NCBI RefSeq assembly: GCF_003431975.1
Contig: NZ_CP027116.1
Span: forward strand, 3,873,400-3,937,399
Direction of reading: 5' to 3'
Length of the DNA: 64,000 nt
From: Bacillus pumilus
Lineage (GTDB): Bacteria > Bacillota > Bacilli > Bacillales > Bacillaceae
Shown: in pieces, positions 27,707 through 37,386 of the stretch
Layout: each line of letters opens with the position of its first letter
How positions within the stretch are numbered: the stretch's first letter is position 1
Program-made: the position numbers and the translations under genes
The notes under the pieces: generated by a model
Told to the model about the DNA's origin: nothing
Database searches by the model: none
Seen by the model: the letters and a program-made list of their open reading frames with translations, nothing else

Positions 27707-29332
27707 ATGAGAAACAACAATCAATTACGTACAATCCCAAATGCCGAACAATTCATCTATCGATTAACATATGTTGAAAAAATAAAGAATGCAGAGCTTC
27801 CGCATAAGGAGCAGCAGTTATCAGATACATTTTGCCTTCTCTTTAGCATAAGTTGCAGCGGCTTACTCACGCTGAACGATCAAAAATGGCGATTGAAAAA
27901 TCTAACACTCTATACAATCCTGTCTGGTGAGACATTTATGTTGAAAACAGAGCCTTATCAAAAACACGAGCTCTATCTGCTTCGCTTTCAGATGTACACG
28001 CCGCAAGGTCAACACATAGAAGAGGTATCAATTGAACATGCCCGTTCTTTACTGAATGTATGGCAATTTATCGATATTAGCTCGATTGAACAAATCCATT
28101 CTTTACTGTCTGACATTACAGAGGAATGGCAAAGGCCTGAATCCATTAGCTTTTTTAGAAGCCAAACCCTTTTTCAACAGCTCATTATGCAGCTTTTCAC
28201 ACTGCATAATGAAGATATTTGTGACACGACACATGCCCTTTTTAAAACAAAACAATATATCGACCAACATTACGAAGAACCTCTCAGCCTTACAAGTCTT
28301 TCTCATATGGCTGGCATCAGCGCCAATCATTACAGTGAGCTATTTAAAAAGCATTTTGACGTGAGTGTCACTGATTATATCACTAAGAAAAGGATGACTA
28401 GAGCCAAACAGTTAATGGCAAAAGGCAACGCAAAACTCAAAGACATTGCACTGGAAATCGGCTATCAAGATCCCTATTACTTTAGCCGCATCTTTAAGAA
28501 AAAAACGGGCATGACCCCTTCTACTTATATGAAAAGCCGTCAGCGGAAAATTGCAGCCTATGGCCATTCCATACTCGGTCAGCTCACACCCATTCATATC
28601 ATCCCATATGCTGCCCCTCTTCATCCTAAATGGACAGCACATGATTTTGAGCATCATGCAGAAGAAATTCCGATTCACCTAAGTGCACATCGGATTAACG
28701 AGCACGCTGAAGCCAATTTACAACAATTAAAAGAAACAAAACCTGAGCTAATCATTGCCAATGATCTTTTGACAGAGAAAGAAAAGCAATTATTGGAAAC
28801 CATCTGTCCTGTTCATTTTGTTCCATTCACACAATTGGATTGGCGCACTCAATTCAGACAAACAGCTATGTTCCTAAACGAAGCGAAGGAAGCAGAAGAA
28901 TGGTTGATTCATTACGAGGAACTCGTCATTCAAACGAAAAAGGCATGCCTTGTTGATCACTCACCAAAAACCGTCCTGCCTCTTCGTATCTTTCAAGATC
29001 AGCTTTACTTGTCTGTAAATCGCACCATGTCAGAAGTGATTTTTCATGACATTGGTCTTCTGCCAGCTTTTCAGAATAATGGTCAGCTAATAGAAAAGAA
29101 AATCAGCATTCACTCCATACAACAACTAGATCCAGACGCCATCTTCCTCCTCTTGCATAAGGAGCCAAAAACCATTGCTTTTTATCAAAAGCTACAGCAA
29201 CAGGAAGCTTGGCAAAATCTCAAGGCTGTGACTCAACAAGCCGTCTATCCACTCACTTCTGACCCTTGGCGTGAATACACAGCAGCCAGTCATCAACGAG
29301 TCATTCAGGACCTTTTATCTTTTTTTCCGTAA
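27707..29332 (+). CDS. btr: Bacillibactin-responsive AraC-type activator Btr
   Basis: A 541-aa regulator. The N-terminal part (about 1-165) is an AraC-type sensory domain, and two helix-turn-helices follow (LSLTSLSHMAGISANHYSEL and LKDIALEIGYQDPYYFSRIF, about 180-280). The C-terminal half (about 285-540) is a periplasmic-binding-protein fold (SAHRINEHAEANLQQLKETK, LIIANDLL) that senses ferric siderophore. This AraC-plus-FhuD layout is that of B. subtilis Btr, which activates feuABC. It lies between the dhb operon and the binding-protein gene. Confidence 0.9.
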   Translation: MRNNNQLRTIPNAEQFIYRLTYVEKIKNAELPHKEQQLSDTFCLLFSISCSGLLTLNDQKWRLKNLTLYTILSGETFMLKTEPYQKHELYLLRFQMYTPQGQHIEEVSIEHARSLLNVWQFIDISSIEQIHSLLSDITEEWQRPESISFFRSQTLFQQLIMQLFTLHNEDICDTTHALFKTKQYIDQHYEEPLSLTSLSHMAGISANHYSELFKKHFDVSVTDYITKKRMTRAKQLMAKGNAKLKDIALEIGYQDPYYFSRIFKKKTGMTPSTYMKSRQRKIAAYGHSILGQLTPIHIIPYAAPLHPKWTAHDFEHHAEEIPIHLSAHRINEHAEANLQQLKETKPELIIANDLLTEKEKQLLETICPVHFVPFTQLDWRTQFRQTAMFLNEAKEAEEWLIHYEELVIQTKKACLVDHSPKTVLPLRIFQDQLYLSVNRTMSEVIFHDIGLLPAFQNNGQLIEKKISIHSIQQLDPDAIFLLLHKEPKTIAFYQKLQQQEAWQNLKAVTQQAVYPLTSDPWREYTAASHQRVIQDLLSFFP

Positions 29333-29398
29333 AAAGTCCATCATTTGACAGAGATTTGTCTATGGATAAAAGGACGAAAGCCTAATACAATCTTTAAT

Positions 29399-29413
29399 TG
29401 AGAACAATTATCA
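29399..29413 (+). promoter_or_regulatory. Fur box upstream of the siderophore-binding lipoprotein gene
   Basis: TGAGAACAATTATCA fits the Fur consensus closely and lies just downstream of a TACAAT -10-like element. Confidence 0.78.
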
Positions 29414-29430
29414 GTTAAAGGAGAAAACAA

Positions 29431-30396
29431 ATGAAAAAATGGTTCGCATTGCTTACCCTTAGTATCATGACGATCATAACAGCAGCCTGTGGTGCTACAG
29501 AAAATAAACCTGCTTCAAACACAGCCAAAAGCAAGTCAGCTGAAATAGCAGAAACAAACATCAATTACTTAGATCAAACGTACAAACTCAAAACACCAGT
29601 GAAAAGAGTTGTCATCGCTGGAAGCCTAGAATCTATGGAAGATGCAAAATTACTTGATATTGAGCCTATTGGTGCTTCTACTGTAGGCGGCACGTTCCCT
29701 GAATTATTTAAAGACATCACAGCGAAAACAGAAGGCATCGGTGAAAAAACAGAACCGAACCTAGAGAAAATCTTAAAACTAAAACCAGACGTAATACTCG
29801 GATCAACAAAGTTCCCACCTGCAACAATTAAAAAATTGGATAAAGTCCAAACGACGATCCCAGTATCACATGTCTCTTCTGACTGGGAAAGCAACCTTTT
29901 ATTGCTTGGTACACTTACTGGAAAAAGTGAAAAAGCGAAAAACATCATTTCTGATTACCAGAAAGAGCTCAAACAAGCGAAAGAAACCCTGAAAGACAAA
30001 AGCAACAACAAAACAGCTGTCATTTTACGCATTAGACAGGGTGACCTGTACGTGTATCCTGAAGACGTATACTTTAACTCTACCTTATATGGAGACTTAG
30101 GATTTACAGCACCAAGTGATATCAAAAAAGCCAAAGCACAAGCAATGATTTCAATGGAGCGCCTGGGCGAACTCAATCCTGACTATATTTTTGTTCAGTT
30201 CTCTAAAGAGGAAAACTCATCGAATCCTAATGCATTAAAGGACTTAGAGAAAAATAAAATTTGGACAAGCCTAAAAGCTGTAAAAAATGGCCACATCAAT
30301 GAAAATGTCGTTGATCCTATGCTTCAAGGAGGAACTGCACTAAGCAAAACAGCGTTCCTTGATAAAGCTGTCAAATGGTTAGAGAAAAACAACTAA
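29431..30396 (+). CDS. feuA: Siderophore-binding lipoprotein (FeuA-like)
   Basis: A 321-aa extracellular binding protein anchored by a lipid: the signal ends in the lipobox ITAAC with Cys20, followed by a Thr/Lys/Asn-rich linker. It has the helical-backbone fold of class III binding proteins (VKRVVIAGSLESMEDAKLLD, LKPDVILGS, LGELNPDYIFVQF). Position and control point to ferric bacillibactin uptake. No permease or ATPase genes follow, unlike feuABC in B. subtilis, so it must use transporters encoded elsewhere. Confidence 0.85.
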   Translation: MKKWFALLTLSIMTIITAACGATENKPASNTAKSKSAEIAETNINYLDQTYKLKTPVKRVVIAGSLESMEDAKLLDIEPIGASTVGGTFPELFKDITAKTEGIGEKTEPNLEKILKLKPDVILGSTKFPPATIKKLDKVQTTIPVSHVSSDWESNLLLLGTLTGKSEKAKNIISDYQKELKQAKETLKDKSNNKTAVILRIRQGDLYVYPEDVYFNSTLYGDLGFTAPSDIKKAKAQAMISMERLGELNPDYIFVQFSKEENSSNPNALKDLEKNKIWTSLKAVKNGHINENVVDPMLQGGTALSKTAFLDKAVKWLEKNN

Positions 30397-30443
30397 AAAA
30401 AGAAGACAAAGGGCTAAAATTTTTAGCCCTTTGTCTTCTTTTC
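30394..30443. terminator. Terminator between feuA and the second esterase
   Basis: A very long perfect stem (AAGAAGACAAAGGGCTAAAA with its complement). A- and T-rich ends flank it, and the T-tract on the plus side is short (TTTT). Some readthrough into the esterase gene is possible. Confidence 0.85.
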
Positions 30444-30476
30444 AGCGTAGTTGAAAATCTTGAGGAGTGAATACAC

Positions 30477-31211
30477 ATGAATGGAACGTTTCTATATGAT
30501 GAGTTTAACGGGCGTCAGCTTGATATTTACCTTCCACAGAACACCTCTATTAATGTTCCAGCTGTCTTTGTACAAGATGGCTCTTCTTTGTTTAGAACAC
30601 ATCTGCTAGAGATCGAAAGACTGATCGAAGCCAAAACCATCTCGCCAATCATCATTGTCGGCATACATCCTTTCAATCGACTTGACGAATATACACCATG
30701 GAAAGCATCATCACTGCGATCTGGGTTTCCTGACTTTAAAGGTGAGGCGGAGACGTACGTGTCATTTTTAGCGAATGACTTGCTCCCATATATCAAAAGA
30801 GAATATCCAGTCAAGCAGAACTGTCATGAACATAGTCACATAGGTGCCTCATTGGGTGGGCTATTTGCTATGTATACCTTATTGATTTACCCTGCCCTTT
30901 TTAAAAACATCGCATCTATCTCCGGGTCATTTTGGTATCAAAATTTTTTACCGTTTGCTAAACAACAAAGCATTGAATGTGTGGATCACCTTATTTATTT
31001 GTCTGTAGGCAGTGAAGAAGGTAAAGGCAAAGCATCCGCTCAAAAGCACATGCCTTTATTCAATAAACAACTACATGACCTTTTATTACAAAAAGGAATG
31101 CAGGAATGGCAGCTGCAATATCACATCGAACAAGGGGAGGGGCATCACCTGACACAATTCCAAAAGAATTTCTTATCCGCCCTAAAGTGGTTTTATCAAA
31201 GAGAACTCTAG
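30477..31211 (+). CDS. besA: Ferric-bacillibactin esterase (BesA-like)
   Basis: A 244-aa cytoplasmic alpha/beta hydrolase of the esterase-D/Fes family. The nucleophile elbow GASLGG has Ser125; PAVFVQDGSSLF near the N-terminus and the GEGHHLTQF region with the likely catalytic His complete the pattern. It would hydrolyse the bacillibactin trilactone and release iron after import. It lies behind the feuA terminator with no obvious promoter of its own, so it is probably expressed by readthrough. It differs clearly in length and sequence from the esterase that leads the dhb operon. Confidence 0.85.
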   Translation: MNGTFLYDEFNGRQLDIYLPQNTSINVPAVFVQDGSSLFRTHLLEIERLIEAKTISPIIIVGIHPFNRLDEYTPWKASSLRSGFPDFKGEAETYVSFLANDLLPYIKREYPVKQNCHEHSHIGASLGGLFAMYTLLIYPALFKNIASISGSFWYQNFLPFAKQQSIECVDHLIYLSVGSEEGKGKASAQKHMPLFNKQLHDLLLQKGMQEWQLQYHIEQGEGHHLTQFQKNFLSALKWFYQREL

Positions 31212-31283
31212 TTTTTTATCAGCATGGCACAAAGCCGATATGATATATTGGAACTTATAGATTAAAAGAGGAGGGTTTTGCAT

Positions 31284-31430
31284 ATGAGACCTTTACAAAT
31301 CTCAGCCGATACCGCACAAAAACTTGCGGCATCACTCAATGTACCCATTGAACAAATCATGCATATGCCGCAGCATATCTTAATCGCTAAACTAGCAGAG
31401 CTTGAACAGAAGAAAGATCATTCTTCTTAA
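31284..31430 (+). CDS. yycC: YycC-like small protein
   Basis: A 48-aa protein, MRPLQISADTAQKLAASLNV onward, recognised as the YycC family of Bacillus. It is helical, has no membrane segment, and its function is unknown. AGAGGAGGG lies eight bases before the ATG. The next gene, yycB, follows in 22 bases, as in B. subtilis, so the two are likely co-transcribed. Confidence 0.85.
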   Translation: MRPLQISADTAQKLAASLNVPIEQIMHMPQHILIAKLAELEQKKDHSS

Positions 31431-31452
31431 ACAAATAAAGGAGTTTACATTC

Positions 31453-32667
31453 ATGGAACAACAACTAGACCAATCAACCTTACACCCTCGCAGTAAAGGA
31501 CAAACCATCCTGCTGATTGCTGGAATTTTACTCATTGCATTTAACTTACGGCCTGCCATTACGTCCGTAGGACCTCTCATCGGCGTCATTCGTTCCGATT
31601 TGCAGCTGTCAAATGGACTTGCGGGTTTTCTCACGACATTACCACTGCTCTCATTCGCATTACTTTCTCCCATTGCACCTAAAATCGGAAAACGACTTGG
31701 CAATGAACGAACCCTCTGGCTAGGGCTTGCTGTCCTTCTATTTGGGATTGTGATTCGCTCATTGGGCTCGATCACCTTCTTGATGTTGGGAACAGCGCTT
31801 GTCGGTGTCGGAATTGCGATATGTAATGTGCTCTTACCGGGGCTCGTGAAGCATAAATTTCCTGCACATGCTGGTTTGATGACAAGTGTATATACGACCT
31901 CGATGTCCGTCTTTGCGGCACTGGCTTCAGGTGTCAGTGTTCCGCTCAGTCATACGATGCCTGGCGGCTGGAATACATCATTCCTCGTATGGGCTGGCCT
32001 TGCACTACTCGCGATGATGGTCTGGGCGCCGCAGCTTCTTCATCAGAACACAGCGGCCGTCAAAAGCATTTCGCTCACAGAGCAGCCGATATGGCGTTCA
32101 CGTGTCGCATGGCAGGTGACCTTTTTTATGGGGTTGCAGTCATTCCTTTTCTATAGCAGTATCGCCTGGTTTCCTGATATTTTAACATCACATGGAATGA
32201 ACCTGTCGACAGCCGGCTGGATGCTGTCCATTATGCAGTTTGTTGGGCTGCCATCCACCTTTTTAACACCTGTTTTTGCAGAAAAATTAAAAACACAAAG
32301 ACCGCTTGTCGTCGGCCTTGTCCTTGTGTATTTATTTGGCATGATCGGACTTCTTCTCGGAGGATCGACGCCTATTCTTGTCATCTCTGTTTTATTGATC
32401 GGTGTTGGACAAGGGGCTAGCATTAGTCTTGCCCTCACATTTATCGGATTGCGGACGACCAATATGGAGCAAGCCGCTGCCCTTTCTGGAATGGCTCAGT
32501 CTCTCGGTTATTTATTAGCCGCCGTTGGTCCATTCATGATCGGTATCCTTTTTGATCTTACACATACATGGACGCCATCCATTATCATCTTTATCATCAT
32601 CCTATTTTTCATGCTTTTATCCGGTATGCGTGCCGGACGAAGCGTCTATATCTCAGATCCATCATAA
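31453..32667 (+). CDS. yycB: MFS transporter YycB (CynX/NimT family)
   Basis: A 404-aa membrane transporter with 12 predicted segments. The N-terminus ILLIAFNLRPAITSVGPLIG is the signature of the CynX/NimT (cyanate / 2-nitroimidazole) group; substrate unknown. Start is the ATG at 31453, nine bases after AAAGGAG; an in-frame upstream start at 31402 overlaps yycC and is rejected. Confidence 0.92.
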   Translation: MEQQLDQSTLHPRSKGQTILLIAGILLIAFNLRPAITSVGPLIGVIRSDLQLSNGLAGFLTTLPLLSFALLSPIAPKIGKRLGNERTLWLGLAVLLFGIVIRSLGSITFLMLGTALVGVGIAICNVLLPGLVKHKFPAHAGLMTSVYTTSMSVFAALASGVSVPLSHTMPGGWNTSFLVWAGLALLAMMVWAPQLLHQNTAAVKSISLTEQPIWRSRVAWQVTFFMGLQSFLFYSSIAWFPDILTSHGMNLSTAGWMLSIMQFVGLPSTFLTPVFAEKLKTQRPLVVGLVLVYLFGMIGLLLGGSTPILVISVLLIGVGQGASISLALTFIGLRTTNMEQAAALSGMAQSLGYLLAAVGPFMIGILFDLTHTWTPSIIIFIIILFFMLLSGMRAGRSVYISDPS

Positions 32668-32705
32668 AAAAAGAACCCGCCTCCTCGTGAGACGGGTTCT
32701 TTTCT
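32665..32705. terminator. Bidirectional terminator yycB / rplI
   Basis: AAAAGAACCCG and CGGGTTCTTTT form the stem, with A-runs on the left and TTTTC on the right. It serves both convergent transcripts. Confidence 0.9.
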
Positions 32706-32708
32706 GCT

Positions 32709-33158
32709 TTATGCTTGTTCAGTCACATGAACCTTTAACGTTGCTTGTACTTCTGGATGAAGCTTCACCGGTACATTTGTGTAACCTAATGCACGGATGG
32801 CGTCATTCAGCTCGATTTTACGCTTATCGAGTTTGATTTGATGATCTTTTTGCAATTTATCAGCGATTTGTTTGCTCGTAATTGATCCAAACAGACGGCC
32901 GCCTTCACCTGATTTTGCTGTAAGTTCTACTGTTAGCGCCTCAAGTGTTTCTTTTAGTTGTTTCGCTTGTTCAAGCTCTTGGATGGCATTCTTTTTCTCT
33001 TTGTTTTTCTGCCCTTCCAATGCACTTAGGTTCGTTGGATTTGCTTCAACCGCTAACCCTTGTTTGATGAGGAAGTTGTGAGCGTATCCATCTGCTACAT
33101 TCTTGACTTCGCCTTTTTTCCCTTTTCCTTTTACGTCTTTTAGAAAGATGACTTTCAT
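32709..33158 (-). CDS. rplI: Ribosomal protein L9
   Basis: A 149-aa 50S protein. The N-terminal RNA-binding domain [20 protein letters not shown] is the L9 signature; a long helix and a C-terminal domain follow. It overlaps the end of gdpP by four bases (ATGA) and has GAAGGAGGGG as ribosome site, completing the yybS-gdpP-rplI operon. Confidence 0.98.
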   Translation of the reverse strand: MKVIFLKDVKGKGKKGEVKNVADGYAHNFLIKQGLAVEANPTNLSALEGQKNKEKKNAIQELEQAKQLKETLEALTVELTAKSGEGGRLFGSITSKQIADKLQKDHQIKLDKRKIELNDAIRALGYTNVPVKLHPEVQATLKVHVTEQA

Positions 33159-35134
33159 CTTTGAACCCCTCCTTCGAAATATTCATCAATGGCAGCTTTT
33201 AACTGCTCTACTGCTTCTTCAATGGTTATACCATACATTTGAGTGGCAGCGTTAGTCAAATGACCACCGCCATCTAACGCTTCCATGATAATTTGGACGT
33301 TGATATCTCCTAACGATCTCGCACTAATGCACACCGTGTTGTCATCTCGTCTAGCGACAGCAAATGACGCTTCTACCTCACTCATTGACAACAGGGAATC
33401 AGCCGTCTGCGCAATCGTAATTTGATCATAATACTCCGATCTGTCAGACGGCAATGAGGCAATCGCCACCTGGTTTTGATACAGCTCTGTATGCTGAATG
33501 AGCTTTGCCCGTTTGATGTAATGATCCACTGTCTCTTTTAAGAACTTTTGTACAAGGACAGGATCTGCTCCCTTCGCACGTAGATAGGAAGCGGCATCAA
33601 ACGTTCTTGATCCCGTTCTCAGTGAGAAGCTCTTCGTATCAACGATAATCCCTGCGAGAAGCGCAGTAGCCTCAATCATGTTAATGCGTAATTTCTTCGG
33701 CTGATACTCTAAAAGCTCTGTCACAAGCTCTGCTGTAGATGAAGCATACGGTTCCATATAGACAAGTAAAGGATCACGAATAAATTCCTCGCCGCGTCTA
33801 TGATGGTCAATGACCACGACGTTTTCAATCTTATTCAGCAGTCGTTCTTCCATGACGAGAGACGGTTTATGTGTATCCACGACCACAAGCAATGTATCAT
33901 CCTTTGCAAGCTCCATCGCTTCCTCTGGGGTGATAAAACGTGACCAAAGATCTTCATAATTCTTAATTTCACTAATTAAGCGCTGAACACTGTCCCCAAT
34001 CTGGTTGGCATCAATGACAATATAGCCTTCTTTCCCATTGGCTTGAGCGACCTTTAAAATCCCGATGGATGCACCGATCGAGTCCATGTCTGGGAACTTA
34101 TGTCCCATGATCATGACATTCCCGCTTTCAGCTACAATTTCTTTTAAAGCATGAGAAATGACCCGTGCGCGTACGCGCGTTCTTTTCTCCATTGGGTTCG
34201 TTTTACCACCGTAGAATTTCACTTTTCCATTCGGCTGCTTAATGGCTACCTGATCTCCGCCTCGTCCAAGGGCAAGGTCAAGACTTGACTGCGCAAGTGC
34301 CCCAAGCTCTTTTAAAGAAGGAACAGACGCACCGATCCCGATACTGAGAGTAAGCGTCGCACTATGCGCCCCTGTTTTCTCACGGACTTCGTCTAAAATG
34401 GAGAACTTCGACGCCTCCAGTTCAGCCAAGATGCTCTCATTGAGAACCGCCATAAAACGTTCTGACGAGATTCGCTTCAGGAAAATGCCATATTCCTGTG
34501 CCCAATTGTTTAATAAAGACGTCACTTCACTATTAATAGCGCTACGTACCTGATCATCAAGGCCTTGCGTGACATCGTCGTAATTGTCTAAAAAGATATA
34601 AGATAACACCGTTCGTTCATTTTCGTATTGTCTTTCAATCTGTACCTGTTCCGTGACATCAAAGAAATACAAAAGGCGCTCTGAGCGTTTAATAATGACT
34701 TTGAATTTTCGGTCATTCAGCGTCACATTTTCTGTCTCGACCTCTTGTTTAATGAGAGGCACAATGGACTCGAATGTATCATACAAAGATCTGCCGACAA
34801 GTGTGCTTTCATGAAAGCACGAAGCGAGAAATGGATTTGTCCATTCGATATAATACTGGTCATTAAACAGCATAATACCAATTGGCATTTCCATTAGTGC
34901 TTCTTCTCCAACCTTTTTGACTCGATAGGATAATGTTGAAATATATGAATCAATTTCTTTTTGAACTTGCGTATCTGCCCATTTTAAGAAATAGAGCACA
35001 CCTGCAAGAACAAAAAGACCAACCGCTCCTATGATCCAATTAAAATAAAGGTTGAGGAGAACTGTGACCATCGCAAAAACAATGAGCGCGATGATCGGAT
35101 ACTTGATGACAGGTTTTCTATAGAAGCTTGGCAC
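33155..35134 (-). CDS. gdpP: Cyclic-di-AMP phosphodiesterase GdpP (YybT)
   Basis: A membrane-bound enzyme of 659 aa that degrades c-di-AMP to pApA. Two N-terminal membrane helices (about 10-55) precede a heme-binding PAS-like domain, a degenerate GGDEF domain, and a DHH/DHHA1 catalytic part with [19 protein letters not shown] and VIDHHRRG. Start is the GTG at 35134, nine bases after AGGAG, giving the B. subtilis length; a TTG at 35143 directly abuts the ribosome site. Confidence 0.95.
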   Translation of the reverse strand: MPSFYRKPVIKYPIIALIVFAMVTVLLNLYFNWIIGAVGLFVLAGVLYFLKWADTQVQKEIDSYISTLSYRVKKVGEEALMEMPIGIMLFNDQYYIEWTNPFLASCFHESTLVGRSLYDTFESIVPLIKQEVETENVTLNDRKFKVIIKRSERLLYFFDVTEQVQIERQYENERTVLSYIFLDNYDDVTQGLDDQVRSAINSEVTSLLNNWAQEYGIFLKRISSERFMAVLNESILAELEASKFSILDEVREKTGAHSATLTLSIGIGASVPSLKELGALAQSSLDLALGRGGDQVAIKQPNGKVKFYGGKTNPMEKRTRVRARVISHALKEIVAESGNVMIMGHKFPDMDSIGASIGILKVAQANGKEGYIVIDANQIGDSVQRLISEIKNYEDLWSRFITPEEAMELAKDDTLLVVVDTHKPSLVMEERLLNKIENVVVIDHHRRGEEFIRDPLLVYMEPYASSTAELVTELLEYQPKKLRINMIEATALLAGIIVDTKSFSLRTGSRTFDAASYLRAKGADPVLVQKFLKETVDHYIKRAKLIQHTELYQNQVAIASLPSDRSEYYDQITIAQTADSLLSMSEVEASFAVARRDDNTVCISARSLGDINVQIIMEALDGGGHLTNAATQMYGITIEEAVEQLKAAIDEYFEGGVQR

Positions 35135-35164
35135 TGATATCAACTCCTCAACATTCAGAGTGAA

Positions 35165-36103
35165 TTATTTGTTTTTTACTTTTCCCCTTAAATCAAAGCC
35201 TATGTCAGCAATCCCTATTATACGCACAATCACACCGATCGTCGGATAAAGGAACCCTAACACGATAGCGAAAATGGGCACCGCTTTTGAGATGCTCTTT
35301 TCGTGGCAATAATAGAAGATAAAAGAAAATCCCTGAATAAGCACCAGTATAAATAAAATTCGAAATGCACTCGTTTGAACGAGCCATAAAAAGCTGCCTT
35401 TTTCCGTATGAATCAGCAGCAAAAGCATTGTGAGTAAATAATACCATACCATGCTTTTTCGCAGCCGCATATCCTTAAATTTCTTCAAGGCTGGCATGTC
35501 TTTGACAAACCGTTTGATCAGAGGCTGCACGAACCAGTGGTTCACAAACGCCAGCAGTGTCACACCAATTAACAGCGCTACAGGCAAAGCACTCAATGCA
35601 GCATCTTGTATCTCTCTGAACTGCTTCAGCTGCTTTGCGATGTCCCGCTCAGAAATGCCGGATTGCTTTAAGGCACTCTCTAACATCGGCATCACTTGTT
35701 CAATTGACTCTTTCGTGATACTCATCATATCGATTTGAAAAAGCTGAACACTGACAACAAATGAGATGAGAAAACTGAATAAATAGATCAGCGCACCTGC
35801 AATGATGGCATTTCCTGGCTGTCTTCTGCTGTAGAAAATTCCCATGCCTAATCCGGCAGCGATCAATATAGGTGCACTGAGTAGCCCATTAATAGACCCA
35901 ATTAAAAAGCTGATCACTATCCCAATAGCGCCAGCAGCAATTCCTTTTTTCAAGCCGTGCCTGATTGTATAGAGGATGATTGGAATCGGAGCAGCTAGAA
36001 AGAAAATAATGGATAATAGTGGCACATACAAATAAAACAGCGTCATGACAGAAAAAATACTGATCATGATAGCACCCTCTACTAACGCTTTTGTTTGTTT
36101 CAC
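35165..36103 (-). CDS. yybS: YybS-family membrane protein (DUF2232)
   Basis: A 312-aa membrane protein with about eight hydrophobic segments. It begins KQTKALVEGAIMISIFSVMT, as B. subtilis YybS does. Function unknown; always linked to gdpP and rplI. I chose the GTG at 36103 (AGAGGTG just upstream); a TTG at 36119-36121 would add six residues but sits against AAAGGA. Confidence 0.85.
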   Translation of the reverse strand: MKQTKALVEGAIMISIFSVMTLFYLYVPLLSIIFFLAAPIPIILYTIRHGLKKGIAAGAIGIVISFLIGSINGLLSAPILIAAGLGMGIFYSRRQPGNAIIAGALIYLFSFLISFVVSVQLFQIDMMSITKESIEQVMPMLESALKQSGISERDIAKQLKQFREIQDAALSALPVALLIGVTLLAFVNHWFVQPLIKRFVKDMPALKKFKDMRLRKSMVWYYLLTMLLLLIHTEKGSFLWLVQTSAFRILFILVLIQGFSFIFYYCHEKSISKAVPIFAIVLGFLYPTIGVIVRIIGIADIGFDLRGKVKNK

Positions 36104-36249
36104 ACCTTCACCTCTATCCAATCCTTTTACTATATCTTGCTCAATGTGTCCTTCTATGTATACGTAAGATGTAAGCTACATCCTGTCTTGCCCAACCTTT
36201 ATTTTACCATAGCGGCAAATCCCAAGTAAAATGCAGGCTATTCTCAGAG

Positions 36250-36265
36250 CGTTTCACGTGGAACA
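36250..36265. other. parS site upstream of ppaC
   Basis: CGTTTCACGTGGAACA differs from the perfect Bacillus parS (TGTTTCACGTGGAACA) only at the first base. It lies in the yybS-ppaC intergenic gap (about 300 bases, otherwise holding only the ppaC upstream region). Spo0J is the expected ligand. Confidence 0.85.
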
Positions 36266-36404
36266 CTAATATGAAATCGCACATGCAACTTTTCAATTAG
36301 CATGTTACAATTTTTTAGATTATTCTTAGCTATAAACCCTGAATTCAAGGTCAAAAGCTGTTAGAATAGAAACATCATCAATAAATGTAAGAAGGAGAAT
36401 TCAC

Positions 36405-37334
36405 ATGGGAAAAACACTCGTATTCGGACACAAAAATCCTGACACAGACACGATTTGCTCTGCTATCGCTTACGCTGATCTAAAAAACAAAATTGGCGTC
36501 GAAGCAGAAGCGGTCAGACTTGGAGAAATCAATGGAGAAACACAATACGCATTAGATTTCTTTAAACAAGAAGCACCTCGTTTCATTGAAACGGCTACAA
36601 ACGAAACAAAGCAAGTCATTCTTGTCGATCATAACGAATTCCAGCAAAGTGTAAGCGATATTGATCAAGTACAAGTGACTGAGGTTATCGACCATCACCG
36701 TATTGCCAACTTTGAAACAAGTGAACCTCTTTACTATCGCGCTGAGCCTGTTGGCTGCACAGCAACGATCTTGAACAAAATGTACAAAGAGAACCAAGTG
36801 ACGATTGAAAAAGAAATCGCTGGTTTGCTTTTATCTGCCATCATTTCTGATTCCTTACTATTCAAATCCCCAACTTGCACACAGCAGGATATTGATGCTG
36901 CGCATGAGCTGGCAAAAATCGCGGGGGTAGACCCTGAAGTATATGGTTTAGACATGCTGAAAGCAGGAGCTGACCTAAGCCAAAAAACGATTCAAGAATT
37001 AATCACACTGGATGCAAAAGAGTTCGCACTAGGCAGCAGCAAAGTGGAAATTGCACAAGTTAATACAGTAGATATCGCCGAAGTAACAGCAAGACAGGCT
37101 GACATTGAAGCGAAAATCAATGAAGTCATTGCAGAGAAAGGTCTTGATGTATTCGTTCTAGTGATCACAGACATTCTAGAAAATGACTCCCTTGCACTTG
37201 CACTTGGTGCCGAAGCTGCAAAAGTAGAAAAAGCATTTAACGTCACACTTGAAAACAACACCGCTTTACTTAAAGGTGTTGTATCAAGAAAGAAACAAGT
37301 CGTACCTGCACTAACAGACGCACTTTCTTCATAA
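36405..37334 (+). CDS. ppaC: Manganese-dependent inorganic pyrophosphatase PpaC (YybQ)
   Basis: A 309-aa family II pyrophosphatase of the DHH superfamily that hydrolyses pyrophosphate from biosynthesis. Metal-binding motifs: [29 protein letters not shown]-terminal substrate site [17 protein letters not shown] precedes the ATG. The coat gene cotF, present near here in B. subtilis, is not seen. Confidence 0.97.
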   Translation: MGKTLVFGHKNPDTDTICSAIAYADLKNKIGVEAEAVRLGEINGETQYALDFFKQEAPRFIETATNETKQVILVDHNEFQQSVSDIDQVQVTEVIDHHRIANFETSEPLYYRAEPVGCTATILNKMYKENQVTIEKEIAGLLLSAIISDSLLFKSPTCTQQDIDAAHELAKIAGVDPEVYGLDMLKAGADLSQKTIQELITLDAKEFALGSSKVEIAQVNTVDIAEVTARQADIEAKINEVIAEKGLDVFVLVITDILENDSLALALGAEAAKVEKAFNVTLENNTALLKGVVSRKKQVVPALTDALSS

Positions 37335-37342
37335 AACACGAC

Positions 37343-37373
37343 AAGACTGCTGAATTGTTCAGCAGTCTTTTTT
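37343..37373. terminator. Terminator ppaC / rsiV
   Basis: AAGACTGCTGAA and TTCAGCAGTCTT form a 12-pair stem followed by TTTTT on the plus strand; it may also end the convergent sigV-rsiV transcript. Confidence 0.88.
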
Positions 37374-37386
37374 CTCTATCTTCTTT

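Noticed and set aside
31234-31241. GCCGATAT upstream of yycC as a SigD promoter
   Set aside because: The -10 element is perfect, but no TAAA lies at the required 14-16 bases upstream.
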